Shown: positions 16,139-25,552 of the stretch, in pieces
Layout: every line of letters starts with the position of its first letter
Position numbering within the stretch: position 1 is the first letter of the stretch
From: Thiobacillus sp.
Lineage (GTDB): Bacteria; Pseudomonadota; Gammaproteobacteria; Burkholderiales; Thiobacillaceae
NCBI GenBank assembly: GCA_016124745.1
Contig: WGNC01000016.1
Coordinates: 29,889-93,888 of the forward strand
Reading direction: 5' to 3'
Length of the DNA stretch: 64,000 nucleotides
Translations under genes and position numbers: made by a program
Notes under the pieces: generated by a model
Database searches by the model: none
The model's input: only the letters and a program-made list of their open reading frames with translations
What the model was told of the DNA's origin: nothing

Positions 16139-16205
16139 GAGTGAGCAGTGAACGCAATACGGTGAACTGAAAAAAACCGCCCGGATCACTGTTCACTGCT
16201 CACCG
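16139..16205. repeat. Heptamer junction element
   Basis: GTGAGCA GTGAACG ... GTGAACT on one side and GTTCACT GCTCACC on the other, around an A-run. On the minus strand it supplies the last codons and TGA of the upstream glycosyltransferase (VSSEQ-stop) and precedes the next gene start. Confidence 0.85.
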
Positions 16206-17352
16206 CCTTCAACGCGGCTCTCAGCCCCGCGGTCGCCACCGGCATGGAGTATTTCTCCAATACCAGCTTTCTGCCTGCCGCAGCCATGGCAGGAGCACGG
16301 TCGCGATTTTGCAGCAGCCTTGCCATCGCGTCGGCCAGACCCTCAGCGCCACCGCCGAACACATATCCCGTTTCGTCGTCGATCACGAGATCCGGTCCGC
16401 TGCCCACCTGGTCGCTGACGATCACCGGCAACCCGAACAGCATGGCCTCGTTGGTCACGAGACCCCAGGTTTCGCCATGGGTCGATGGCAGTACAAAGGC
16501 ATCCGCCGGCACGTAGGCTTTCCACATTTCGGTCTGGTTGAGAAAGCCGGTGAAATGAACAGGAACGTCCAGTTCATTTGCGCGCTGCTTAAGTGAATCC
16601 GTCAACTCACCCGATCCCGCGAACAGCAGCTTGACCGGCAGGCCACGCTGCCGCGCCAGCGCGGCCGCTTCCACCAGCAGCATGGGGCGTTTGAACGGCA
16701 CATGCTTGCCGACAAATCAAAACACGAAATCTTCTTCGCCGAATCCGTTGTCAGCCCGCAATGCGGCGCGGTCACCTACATGTGCATCGGCCATTCCCAC
16801 CATGCGCTCAGACTCGACGAAATGCGCGCCGGCAAACAGCCGAGCAGCAGGTACCCCATTGTTCAGATAAAACTGCTGGTTGGCCTTGCCGATCACCACG
16901 ATGGCCGACGCAAAACGCAGCAGCATCCTGTGCAGCAACCGGGTGATCGAGGAACGCGGGCGTAAAGCGTTGGAATCGCCGCGCAGAATCACCGGCACCC
17001 CCAGCAAGCGCATCAGCGGATAGGCTGCCATCAGCCCGGGCTCGTTCCAGCCCGTGATCATCACGGCATCGGGCTGGCTGTCGCGAATGGCCCGACGCAG
17101 GCGCAGCAACAGTTGCGGCACCGACCGGATCCCTGCCGCCACCCCCAGCACCCGGCTGGCATAGCCCTGCCGCAACGGCACGTCCCATTGAAACGCCTTA
17201 CAGAACCCGACGCCCTGCTGTGCGGCGTTCAGTTCGCGGAAAAATATCACGTCCAGATCGATCGACGGGTCGGCCGCCAGCGCCCTGAACCAGGGGGTCA
17301 TGTACTGGATCGGGTGCGTGGTGATCACGCACAAGCGGCTCGGCTGCCTCAT
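16186..17352 (-). pseudogene. Family 4 glycosyltransferase interrupted by an in-frame TGA
   Basis: N-terminal part from ATG 17352 (MRQPSRLCVITTHPIQYMTP ... EDFVF) stops at TGA 16717-16719. The same frame continues as FVGKHVPFKRPMLLVEAAAL, GSGELTDSLKQRA, FVLPSTHGETWGLVTNEAML to 16186. One codon is all that separates two halves of a normal GT4 (388 codons in total). TGT or TGG would restore it. The start overlaps the polymerase stop (ATGA). It may be a real nonsense mutation, a read-through case or a sequence error. Confidence 0.85.
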
Positions 17353-18887
17353 CGCTGCCAATTGATCCGGCCAGGTGAAGTTTGAAGTTCGTTCGTCCTG
17401 AGCTTGTCGAAGGATGAATGGGCTTCGACAGGCTCAGGACGAACGGTACGTTGTTGATTTCGCTGCGCTGCCCGCTGCTGCCGCAAGGTGACATCGCGTG
17501 CCGCCAGCTCCGGCATGGCCAGCAGAAACCCGACCGTCCAGCCTATCATCAGCAGCACGAACACATCGCCGAACACCTGCGTGGCCACCGTGAAGACCGC
17601 GACATTGGCAATCAGGAATGCGACCAGGCCATACGAAAAACGCGCATGCTGCCGGGATACCCGGGTAACGGCGGTCAGCAGCCTGCGCACATAGCGGGCA
17701 AACGCCACCAGCAGCCAGGGCACGATCAGCAGCCCGGGCACGCCCAGTTCCATCGTGATCTTTCCCAGGCCGCCTTCCGCTGCGCCGCGGTTGATCTCGG
17801 CTGCCGCTTCCACATGCTGCACCCCCTGGCTGCCCGTTCCCAGGCCCGCGCCCAATACTCCATATCTGTCGATCGCCCACATCACCGGCTGTATGCCCAG
17901 TTGATCGAAGCGCTTCGGAACGTCGGCGAATACCGACTGGTTGCGCGCGGTGTAGTGCTGGAATCGCTCACTGGGATCGAGCTTCAGATTCTTAGTGGAT
18001 GATTCGCCGCCGTCCGGCGTCAGCATGCCCACTGCAGCCACATAGGCCAGGACGCCGGCCGTCGCCGCAAATACGGCTGGCCGGGTCGACCGTTTCTGGA
18101 ACCAGGCAACCAGGGCGAAATAGGCGCAAACGAACACGGTGATGGCCACCAGCATCTTGCGCCGCCCGGTCAGCATGCCCAGGCTGACCAGCAGGCCGAC
18201 CAGCGCAACCGTCATCACCAGGCGCGGCAAGGTGAACCTGCGGCCGATCAGCAGAATGAACAGAAAGCAGGAAATCGCCGCCGTATGCCAGGCCGCCACT
18301 TCGGAAGAGCGGAAGAAGCCGGAATACACTTCGAGTATCCCACCCACGTCGTAGAGGACGATCCCAGCTCCCACCTCGCCCAGCGCTTTCCAGTTCAGGC
18401 CCATGTACTCCAGATACACCCCGGACAGCGCCACGCTGGCAGCCAGCACATAAAACCACATCCAGGCTCGTATGCCGGCCAGCCCCTTGCGCAGCGCAAA
18501 GTGGTAGGCAAACACGAAAGCCGGCACCGGAGCCAGATACGAGATCAGGCCGATCACCGGAATCTGGGGGCTGCCGAAACGCACGAAGGAATGCACCGCC
18601 TGAAAGACCACCAGCACCAGAAACAGGGTGAACGGCTTGCCCATCCGGGGGCGCCAGCCCTTGACCGCACTGGGCAACAGGCGCTTGCCCGTCATCAACG
18701 CGCCCAAAACGGCGGCGGCAAACACCACGCCTGCAAACAGGATGAAATAAGCGGGCTCGTTGGGCGTCAGCTTGCGCAACGGGTCCTGCAGCACTGCGGT
18801 CAGCACGCACAGCATCAGACCCATGCGCCAGTTGACCGCCGCCAGTAGGGCGGCCACAAACAACAACGCCAGTGCGAACTCAGGCAT
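17349..18887 (-). CDS. Wzy/O-antigen-ligase-like polytopic membrane protein
   Basis: 512 residues from ATG 18887 with about 10-12 hydrophobic helices (PEFALALLFVAALLAAVNWR onward) and a large periplasmic loop around TPDGGESSTKNLKLDPSERF ... RNQSVFADVPKRFDQLG, ending VLGAGLGTGSQG. This layout fits a polysaccharide polymerase/ligase (Wzy_C-like); specific motifs are weak. The last ~30 residues (TVRPEPVEAHSSFDKLRTNE ...) are encoded by a family A repeat, which has replaced the native C-terminus. Overlaps both neighbouring genes. Confidence 0.75.
   Translation of the reverse strand: MPEFALALLFVAALLAAVNWRMGLMLCVLTAVLQDPLRKLTPNEPAYFILFAGVVFAAAVLGALMTGKRLLPSAVKGWRPRMGKPFTLFLVLVVFQAVHSFVRFGSPQIPVIGLISYLAPVPAFVFAYHFALRKGLAGIRAWMWFYVLAASVALSGVYLEYMGLNWKALGEVGAGIVLYDVGGILEVYSGFFRSSEVAAWHTAAISCFLFILLIGRRFTLPRLVMTVALVGLLVSLGMLTGRRKMLVAITVFVCAYFALVAWFQKRSTRPAVFAATAGVLAYVAAVGMLTPDGGESSTKNLKLDPSERFQHYTARNQSVFADVPKRFDQLGIQPVMWAIDRYGVLGAGLGTGSQGVQHVEAAAEINRGAAEGGLGKITMELGVPGLLIVPWLLVAFARYVRRLLTAVTRVSRQHARFSYGLVAFLIANVAVFTVATQVFGDVFVLLMIGWTVGFLLAMPELAARDVTLRQQRAAQRNQQRTVRPEPVEAHSSFDKLRTNELQTSPGRINWQR
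17361..17446. repeat. Family A palindromic repeat forming a gene 3' end
   Basis: TTGATCCGGCCAGGTGAAG flank, then GTTCGTCCTGAGCTTGTCG and CGACAGGCTCAGGACGAAC arms. Translated on the minus strand as the C-terminus of the polymerase-like protein. Confidence 0.88.
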
Positions 18888-19788
18888 GTTTCGAACGCAC
18901 TGTCTGGTCGGCATGGCTCGGCCCGCGAACATACAGCGCCAGCGCCCAGACCATGCCGCGCAGCTCCGCAATCAGGGTCAGGGGGATCCACCACGGACGG
19001 CGCAGGTGATGCCGGGTGGCGACCGCACGAAACGGGCGCTTCAAGAATTCGCCTGCCGAGCCGGTACGCAAGCAATAGTAGTACGCCCCCACCGCATGAT
19101 CCGGTCGCCAGGTCGTCAGATGCTCGCCGTAGGTCCGCGTGCCGCCATCGCCATCCTTCAAATGATGCAAACAGGCCGCCGGCTCGAACCAGATACGCCG
19201 ACCGGACGCCCGCCAGCGATGCGCGAACTCGGCCTCGAAACGGTAGGCCACCCGCACGAAGTTCTCGTCGAAGCCGCCGAGCGACAATGCGGCCCGGCGG
19301 GAAACGGAAAAATTGCCGCCCATGAATTCGTCGATCCAGAATGGCTTCAAGCCGGCAAACCGGAAACGCGTCTCGCCAGAAAAATCCCGGCCTTCCTCCC
19401 AGGGCTGGATCACCCGCCCTGCCACCAGCACCCCCTCATGCGCCCGGTGCGCCGCCCGGTGCGCCGCCCGGTGCGCGGCAATCAGTTCCGGCTCGGGCCG
19501 GATGTCGTCGTCCACAAACAGCACGATATCGTGTTTCGCTTCGAGCAAGCCGCGATTCATCGCCTGCGGAATGGAGGGCATGGCCAGCCTCAGCCAGCGG
19601 ATGCGGCCGGCATCGTGCAATTCCCTCAGCCGCTGCTCGGTAGCAGCTTCATGCGTTTCGGTCTGGTCCAGCACCAGGATTTCCTCAGGGGACACGTCCA
19701 ACGCAAGCAGATAATCCAGCGACTCCAGCAAGACGTGCTCGCGGCGGTAGGTGGGAATGGCAACAGTGATCTGGTGCCCGGTTTGCAT
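18880..19788 (-). CDS. Family 2 glycosyltransferase
   Basis: 302 residues from ATG 19788. VAIPTYRREHVLLESLDYLL, VLDQTETHEAA, AMNRGLLEAKHDIVLFVDDD (DXD), FMGGNFSVSRRAALSLGGFD. After the DXD it carries AHRAAHRAAHRAH, produced by a 12-bp tandem repeat (GCGCCGCCCGGT). It overlaps the polymerase start by 8 nt. Two hydrophobic C-terminal stretches (LIAELRGMVWALALYV) suggest membrane association. Confidence 0.88.
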   Translation of the reverse strand: MQTGHQITVAIPTYRREHVLLESLDYLLALDVSPEEILVLDQTETHEAATEQRLRELHDAGRIRWLRLAMPSIPQAMNRGLLEAKHDIVLFVDDDIRPEPELIAAHRAAHRAAHRAHEGVLVAGRVIQPWEEGRDFSGETRFRFAGLKPFWIDEFMGGNFSVSRRAALSLGGFDENFVRVAYRFEAEFAHRWRASGRRIWFEPAACLHHLKDGDGGTRTYGEHLTTWRPDHAVGAYYYCLRTGSAGEFLKRPFRAVATRHHLRRPWWIPLTLIAELRGMVWALALYVRGPSHADQTVRSKHA

Positions 19789-19793
19789 GGAAT

Positions 19794-20351
19794 TCAATTC
19801 CGTTTCCCGATGGGTCGTGCAGGCACGCCCGCCACGATGGTCATGGGGTCCACATCATGTGTCACAACCGCATTCGCGCCCACAATCGCACCACGGCCTA
19901 TACGAGTGCCTGGCAGCACAACGGCGTGGGCGCCCAGCCAAACGTCATCCTCGATCACAACCGGCGCGGACACGCAGCCCTGCTCGGCGATGCCGGCATG
20001 TGCGCCACGCTTGTGGTCGTGGTCCGTGATGAAACAACCTGGCGCAATCAATACATGATTGCCCAGGGTCAGGCTATGTGAAATATCCAGCTCCGCACCC
20101 GCGCCAATAAAGACTTCTTTACCCAGCGATATGCGGGCTTGCTCGCTGACGATTTTGATAAAGACATGCTGTTCGAACTGAATGCGCTCGCCCGCAAGCA
20201 AGCGCCATGGGCGCGTGATCTTGCAAGCCTCACCTATACGCGACTTGTTACCCAGCCTCGCGCCGCGCAATCGCCACCATCCGGCGCGCATCCTGTCGCC
20301 CAGCAGCCCCAGGTAATCCCCGAACTTTTGTTCCAGGCCGGCAAACATCAT
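19794..20351 (-). CDS. Left-handed beta-helix acetyltransferase (WcaF/NodL-like)
   Basis: 185 residues from ATG 20351 (MMFAGLEQKFGDYLG), which overlaps the upstream stop by 4 nt. Hexapeptide repeats: IGEACKITRPW, IGAGAELDISHS, and the catalytic-type DHDHKRGAHAG, WLGAHAVVLPGTRIGRGAIV. O-acetylates a sugar using acetyl-CoA. The longer open frame upstream is repeat-derived and rejected. Confidence 0.88.
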   Translation of the reverse strand: MMFAGLEQKFGDYLGLLGDRMRAGWWRLRGARLGNKSRIGEACKITRPWRLLAGERIQFEQHVFIKIVSEQARISLGKEVFIGAGAELDISHSLTLGNHVLIAPGCFITDHDHKRGAHAGIAEQGCVSAPVVIEDDVWLGAHAVVLPGTRIGRGAIVGANAVVTHDVDPMTIVAGVPARPIGKRN

Positions 20352-21259
20352 GTGCCTGTTGATCCGGCCAAGTGAAGCTTGAAGCCCGTTCGTCCTGGGC
20401 TTGTCGAAGGATGAATGGGCTTCGCCAAGCTCAGCCCGAACGGTGTTGAGACTTCTATGTGCCGCATCAGTAAGGGACGAACGCCAGTCACCATCAATTG
20501 ATGCGTCAGCCTGCGCCCAAGCCATGGGGCATGGACAACCAATTGGTCCAGAACACGCAACATCACTGGGGGCACAATAGCGTGAACATGCCTGATCTTC
20601 ATGTGGCCCGAGATCATGGGAGACTCAAAAAATGAGGCTTGGACTTCGGCAAACCCCACGCCCTCGAACAACTGCACCAGCTCACTGTCCAGATAGGAAT
20701 AAAAATGCCCATCTCCATCGGCAGTATGCTGCCTGTATTCCCAATTCCTGACATCGCCCAGCTGGCGGAAGCTGGGCAATTGGTTCTTTACGTAGTCGCC
20801 ATTCGGCGTCGTCATCACCAGCCTGCCCCCCGGCTTGAGGCGCGCAAGCAAGCGAGCCAACAATTGCTCCGGATAGACCAGATGCTCGACTATCTGGTTG
20901 GCATAAATCAGGTCGTAATTTCCGGGCAGATCATCTTCCAGCACATTCGCAGCAAGAAACCTTACTTCACCGTGCGTGTGCCGTGCGCGCGCGTAGTCAA
21001 GAAAACCTGGGCGTAAGTCCACCGCCGTCACGTGGTGACCGCGCTCGGCAAGCAGTAATGCGAGTGTCCCCTGCGCGCAGCCCACATCCAGAATTTCCTT
21101 GCTTTCGGTACCAGCTATTTTCAGGTAGGTATCCAGTTGATTGTGGTACTGATTCCAGATATGCGGTGCAATGGACCGATCCCACATTTCCTGCACATCG
21201 TGCCGGTAGAGTGCCTGCACTTCCTCAGGCCAGTCTGCGTCATATACGGGTGGCTTCAT
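20348..21259 (-). CDS. SAM-dependent methyltransferase with repeat-encoded C-terminus
   Basis: 303 residues. SAM motif ILDVGCAQGTLALLLAERGH and acidic TAVDLRPGFLD, then YANQIVEHLVYPEQLLARLL. Likely modifies a nucleotide sugar or nascent glycan. The final ~30 residues (TPFGLSLAKPIHPSTSPGRT ...) come from a family A repeat at 20359-20443, the same family as at the polymerase 3' end but read in another frame. Confidence 0.85.
   Translation of the reverse strand: MKPPVYDADWPEEVQALYRHDVQEMWDRSIAPHIWNQYHNQLDTYLKIAGTESKEILDVGCAQGTLALLLAERGHHVTAVDLRPGFLDYARARHTHGEVRFLAANVLEDDLPGNYDLIYANQIVEHLVYPEQLLARLLARLKPGGRLVMTTPNGDYVKNQLPSFRQLGDVRNWEYRQHTADGDGHFYSYLDSELVQLFEGVGFAEVQASFFESPMISGHMKIRHVHAIVPPVMLRVLDQLVVHAPWLGRRLTHQLMVTGVRPLLMRHIEVSTPFGLSLAKPIHPSTSPGRTGFKLHLAGSTGT
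20359..20443. repeat. Family A palindromic repeat forming a gene 3' end
   Basis: TTGATCCGGCCAAGTGAAG flank followed by GTTCGTCCTGGGCTTGTCG and a mutated second arm CGCCAAGCTCAGCCCGAAC. Second gene in the cluster whose C-terminus is written by this element. Confidence 0.88.
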
Positions 21260-21280
21260 GAATAATGGTTCTTGTTCTAT

Positions 21281-22207
21281 TCAGCCCAGAATACTGCGGG
21301 CAAGCGCTTTCAGGAACAAAGGGTTTTCCCTGGCAGCTCGCCAGAAATAACGCCGCGCAGATGCAGGGTCGCGCTTGCTCAGACACGCCCCGACAAAGTA
21401 AAAAAAACGGGATTGTTCCCGGCTGGTGGCTGCGCCGCCAGCATGAGCAGAGGCCGGGAGGCCCTTCTCAACAAGCGTTTGGTCGCTCTGCCCGCGACGT
21501 CTCAGCCGCGCGCATTCAATCGCCAGCTTGGCGGCGCGTATCTGCTCTTCGCGGCGTTGGCCGCTGATGCTGCCCGCTGCCAGCCGGGCTTCATAATGAA
21601 TATCGCCAAGCCCCCAGCAGTGTCCCAGATCGGCCAGGCGCAGCCAGAGGTCGATGTCCTGCGCCACCACAAAGGGGAGACGGTAGCCACCAGCCTCCAA
21701 GTACGCTTGCCTTCTGAACATGGTGCTGCCGTGGTGAGGCGGCCCCTGGATCGTCTGCACATCCAGACTCGACAGCCCCCTGTCCAACGCCTCTCCTTCG
21801 CACCGGACTTCGTAAAGCATTTCATCCGCCGGCCCCCTGAAGCAAGCTCCGCTTGAGAGCATCACTGTATCCGGATGCGTCCGCAGGTAGGCGCACTGCG
21901 CGGCCAATCGCCCGGGCAGCGAAACATCCCCCGCATCCTGCCGCGCGATGAACTCTCCCCGCGCCTCCGCACAACCGCGGATCAGCGCTCGGGTGAGGCC
22001 CGTGTTCTGCTGGTGAACGACGCGCAGCCGGCTGTCTCGTATGGCCCATTCATCCAGCAGGCGCTCCGTGTCGTCGGTGGAGCCGTCGTCCACCACGATG
22101 AATTCAAGATCGCAGTCCTCCTGCGTCAGAATGCTCGTCAGCGTTTGCGCAAGGTGCTCGGCGCCGTTGTAGACGCTCATCACGACTGAAACTTCCGGGG
22201 CGCTCAT
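21281..22207 (-). CDS. Family 2 glycosyltransferase
   Basis: 308 residues from ATG 22207 (ATGA overlap). SVVMSVYNGAEHLAQTLTSI, FIVVDDGSTDDTERLLDEWA, RALIRGCAEARGEFIARQDA (QDAGD in the DXD position), HHGSTMFRRQAYLEAGGYR. Typical EPS sugar transferase; donor unknown. Confidence 0.9.
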   Translation of the reverse strand: MSAPEVSVVMSVYNGAEHLAQTLTSILTQEDCDLEFIVVDDGSTDDTERLLDEWAIRDSRLRVVHQQNTGLTRALIRGCAEARGEFIARQDAGDVSLPGRLAAQCAYLRTHPDTVMLSSGACFRGPADEMLYEVRCEGEALDRGLSSLDVQTIQGPPHHGSTMFRRQAYLEAGGYRLPFVVAQDIDLWLRLADLGHCWGLGDIHYEARLAAGSISGQRREEQIRAAKLAIECARLRRRGQSDQTLVEKGLPASAHAGGAATSREQSRFFYFVGACLSKRDPASARRYFWRAARENPLFLKALARSILG

Positions 22208-23187
22208 CGTCTTGCCTTGTCCAGCCAGCCGCTCAGCCGCCCCATCATTGTCCACCCGACTATTGAAGCGGCAAGTCTATACAACCTGAAATCCAGCCCC
22301 CGGCTTCGTGCGCTGCCCGAGGCCTGCTGGGCCAGTTCGAACAAATGCCGGGACGTTTGCGCCAAGGCTGCAGCGCCGCATTGACGTGAAAGCAGGAACA
22401 ACGAGCGTGCGAAGTGCTGCATCTCTTCGGAATCAACTGGCACATTAGCCTGCTTGGCATATTGGAATATTCGTTCAACAGCAGCAACCCAATCACGCAT
22501 TGCATTTGGGTCGCGTTGCCAGGCAAGGCCTGCATGCCCGCTACCGTGCCGGCGAATTATTACGAGCAGTTCAGAACAATATTGGAGCCTGATCCTGAGC
22601 AAACCTGCACGGCAGTCGTAGTCCCAGTCCTCCAGCAAGCGCAGGTTAGCCCAGGGTCCGATATTTTCGCAGACGCTTCGCCGGTATAGCGGCGTTGCAG
22701 TTGGCCATAAGCGGGCTCTCAAAATTGCCGGGAAGATGTTTCTGTGCTTCCGCTCAGTGCCATGCGTAGTTGCGCTCGCCCCACTCAATTCGTCACGGGC
22801 AAGGCTAAGGCCATAGGAAATACCGGCTTCCTGGTCATTCGACAAACCCTCCACCTGTAGGCTGAACTTGTTCGGCATCAGCAAGTCGTCGCTATCCAGA
22901 TATTGGATGAACTCCCCTCGCGAGACTTCAAGCCCCGCCTGCCTGGCCATTCCCGGCCCGGCGTTTTCCTGGCGCAGCACGCGAACGACATCCGGATACT
23001 GCATAGCCAACGCTTCCGCCACTTGCGGCGTGTCATCGGTGGAACCGTCGTCCACGATGATGATTTCGATCGGACGGTAAGTCTGGTCCAGAACGCTCTG
23101 GACGGCTTCGCGCAACATCGCTCCCCGGTTGTAAACAGGAATGATGGTGCTGACCAATGCGTTTCCATGACAGTCGACCAACTTCAT
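22204..23187 (-). CDS. Family 2 glycosyltransferase
   Basis: 327 residues from the ATG at 23187, chosen because it forms an ATGA overlap with the preceding stop. STIIPVYNRGAMLREAVQSV, IIIVDDGSTDDTPQVAEALA, YLDSDDLLMPNKFSLQ. Base composition is lower in GC than the neighbours around 22400-22700, hinting at separate origin. Confidence 0.9.
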   Translation of the reverse strand: MKLVDCHGNALVSTIIPVYNRGAMLREAVQSVLDQTYRPIEIIIVDDGSTDDTPQVAEALAMQYPDVVRVLRQENAGPGMARQAGLEVSRGEFIQYLDSDDLLMPNKFSLQVEGLSNDQEAGISYGLSLARDELSGASATTHGTERKHRNIFPAILRARLWPTATPLYRRSVCENIGPWANLRLLEDWDYDCRAGLLRIRLQYCSELLVIIRRHGSGHAGLAWQRDPNAMRDWVAAVERIFQYAKQANVPVDSEEMQHFARSLFLLSRQCGAAALAQTSRHLFELAQQASGSARSRGLDFRLYRLAASIVGWTMMGRLSGWLDKARR

Positions 23188-24218
23188 TTCCAACCCTGGC
23201 AAACCGGTCCGTGCAGGTCGCCTTGACCCAGGCCTGACAGCTTCGCTATACGCTCGGTTGCCGGTATGGTTGAAAGCGCCCGGCAGTGTTTCAGCATCGG
23301 GTTATCGCCTTGATGTTTCCAGGGCTGTGCGGGATGCCACAAATGCACCAGCGGTAGATATCCGTATGGCCACACCTTGCAGGTCTGGGCGCGCTCCCAG
23401 AATTCGTTGTCCTCGCCGCCCCAGCCGATGAAGGATTCGTCCATGCCGCCGATGCGGTCGTAGGCATCGCGGGTGATGGCTACGCTGCCGCCGCCCTCGG
23501 CATTCTGCATAATGCTATCCGGCGTGGCGCCTGTCAGGCCGGCGCCACTCGTAAACAATCCATTCGTGCTTGCTTCACACATGAAGAAGATGAAGCGCTT
23601 GAGGTTTACCACTTCATAGCCCTGTGCAACCCTGAGCAAATTCAGGCTAGCGTAATCTGCCGGTACAAGAATATCGTTGTCATGCAGCACTAGCAGTCTG
23701 CCGCGCGCCTGTTTGACCCCCACGTTGAATGCCCAGGAACGTGCATAGGGCATGTCGGCCACGGGCAGTGATGTATGGATATGGCGGACCCAGGCGGGCA
23801 AATGGCCCCTAAGCAACGGCTGGACGTCCTGCTCGACAACAATGCATTCGATGCCTACGTCCTGCTGCCCGGCGATACTTTCCAGCGTGGCCAGCAGATG
23901 CGGCAGCCGCGCCATGCCGCGATGGCCGATGATGAAACTGACTGCGGGTTGACCTGAATTGAATTCGGGCTGCGACAAGCGCCTGATGGGGTGGTCGTCC
24001 AGCGCCCGCTGCATCAGCAAGCGGCCCAGAAAGGGCAGTACCTTGGGCGCATGCAAATCAGAGGTCCACTGCCAGTCACAACGGTAGCCGCTGCCGTCCG
24101 GCGCGGTTTCGAATTGCTCCGCCCGGTTGCGCAGGGTCAGATAGCGGTCATGGCCGTTCATCAAGGCCGGCAGGTAACGCGGCAGGTCTTTTAGAAGTAC
24201 GCCAAGCAGTCTTCTCAT
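23184..24218 (-). CDS. Glycosyltransferase with galactosyltransferase-type C-terminal motif
   Basis: 344 residues. An extended N-terminus (~90 aa) precedes AVSFIIGHRGMARLPHLLAT, then RLLVLHDNDILVPADYASLN and GGSVAITRDAYDRIGGMDES with FIGWGGEDNEFWERA, the Glyco_transf_7C signature seen in chondroitin polymerases and related GTs. ATGA overlaps on both sides. Confidence 0.88.
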   Translation of the reverse strand: MRRLLGVLLKDLPRYLPALMNGHDRYLTLRNRAEQFETAPDGSGYRCDWQWTSDLHAPKVLPFLGRLLMQRALDDHPIRRLSQPEFNSGQPAVSFIIGHRGMARLPHLLATLESIAGQQDVGIECIVVEQDVQPLLRGHLPAWVRHIHTSLPVADMPYARSWAFNVGVKQARGRLLVLHDNDILVPADYASLNLLRVAQGYEVVNLKRFIFFMCEASTNGLFTSGAGLTGATPDSIMQNAEGGGSVAITRDAYDRIGGMDESFIGWGGEDNEFWERAQTCKVWPYGYLPLVHLWHPAQPWKHQGDNPMLKHCRALSTIPATERIAKLSGLGQGDLHGPVCQGWK

Positions 24219-25552
24219 GATGCTGCTTGCAAACCAGATTTATCCAATGCGGCCGCACGTAACAAGAAATCGATCTGGCCTTCATGTGCGTGCGTGGTGT
24301 GCGGCCATTCGCCACCAGGCTCATGATGTTGGTAGGACAGGCCAAGTACGCGCCGGGCATGCTGGCCCATTGCCGCGCCCAACCACCGATCCAGCCTGCC
24401 GCTTGGCGAGTGAGGAGGGCGCAGAGATGGGGACGGCAGAAGCGGGAGATCGCGAATTTGGTTGAAGGCGTCATGCCATTGCGCCACCGATACCGCACGA
24501 CTGTAGCGCTGTTGCAGCAAGTCCAAGGCGCCTTGAACAAGCCGCGCATGGATGCCGGGTTGTGTTAGCTTCATGGCGGCCCTGGCTGCCGCCTGAATAT
24601 CGCCAACCGGAAACAGCAGACTGTTCACGCCATCCACCAGCGCCGCTTCCAGGCCGCTGCCCACATAACGGCTCGTCAGAACCGGCAGTCCATGGGACAT
24701 GGCTTCCCAGGCCACGATGGGACCGGTTTCCCAAACCGAAGTAATGACAAGGGCATCATGGCGCCGATATTCCTGCGCCAGATCGTGAGGGTTGAGCACG
24801 CCCAGAAAGCTGACCTGGTTGAGCAAGCCCATGGACTCGAACTTGCTGCGCAAGGTTGCTTCATCGGGTCCGCCGCCCGCAAGGGCCAAGTGCGTCTCGA
24901 TGCCATGCCCGCGCAATGCCTCCAATATTTCCGGCAGGTCGAGAATGCGTTTCTGCTCCTGCTCCAGACGGCCGCTGTAAAGCAGCCGCAATGCCCCGCG
25001 GCTTTGGTGCTCGATTGAATCCGCATCATCAGACAGCGACACTCCGCAAGGCGCATACAGTGCACGTGCATCAGCCCCAATTGCCTGCCCCGCCAGTTTG
25101 ACAGCCAGCCTGTTGGGCGAGACTACCGCTTCGATCACATCTGCCTCGTCTCGCAGGTCAGATAGCAGATCGCTTTGCAGGCCATGTAGGGTGGCAACTA
25201 GCCGAGGTGAGGGTTTACCCGATAGTCGCAAACGGCGTACCGCCGCATAGGCATCGACGATATTCACCACCGCCAGGATATCCGGACGGGTCCTTGCTAT
25301 CGTAGCCATAAGCGCCTGGATCCGTCCTTCCCTGCTGCCGGTTGGGTTCTTGATCCTGACGACCTGCTCCCATGGATGTCGTGACAGGTAGGCATCCACA
25401 TCATGATAGCGGCCATCGACCAGGCCCAGGGTGCATTCCCAGCGAAGCGCACTCAGACCCGGAAGGAGGTAGTCGAGCCAGTCGGCTACTCCACCAAAGG
25501 GATATGCGGCGGGTGCCAGAAATAGCAACCTAGCGCTGCCACGGATCAGCAT
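24215..25552 (-). CDS. Family 4 glycosyltransferase
   Basis: 445 residues. N-terminal LLFLAPAAYPFGGVADWLDY; C-terminal domain LRLLYSGRLEQEQKRILDLP, ALAGGGPDEATLRS, ALVITSVWETGPIVAWEAMS (E-x7-E), LPVLTSRYVGSGLEAAL. About 60 further residues after the GT domain are of unknown role. Overlaps the upstream FkbM-like gene by 7 nt. Confidence 0.9.
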   Translation of the reverse strand: MLIRGSARLLFLAPAAYPFGGVADWLDYLLPGLSALRWECTLGLVDGRYHDVDAYLSRHPWEQVVRIKNPTGSREGRIQALMATIARTRPDILAVVNIVDAYAAVRRLRLSGKPSPRLVATLHGLQSDLLSDLRDEADVIEAVVSPNRLAVKLAGQAIGADARALYAPCGVSLSDDADSIEHQSRGALRLLYSGRLEQEQKRILDLPEILEALRGHGIETHLALAGGGPDEATLRSKFESMGLLNQVSFLGVLNPHDLAQEYRRHDALVITSVWETGPIVAWEAMSHGLPVLTSRYVGSGLEAALVDGVNSLLFPVGDIQAAARAAMKLTQPGIHARLVQGALDLLQQRYSRAVSVAQWHDAFNQIRDLPLLPSPSLRPPHSPSGRLDRWLGAAMGQHARRVLGLSYQHHEPGGEWPHTTHAHEGQIDFLLRAAALDKSGLQAAS

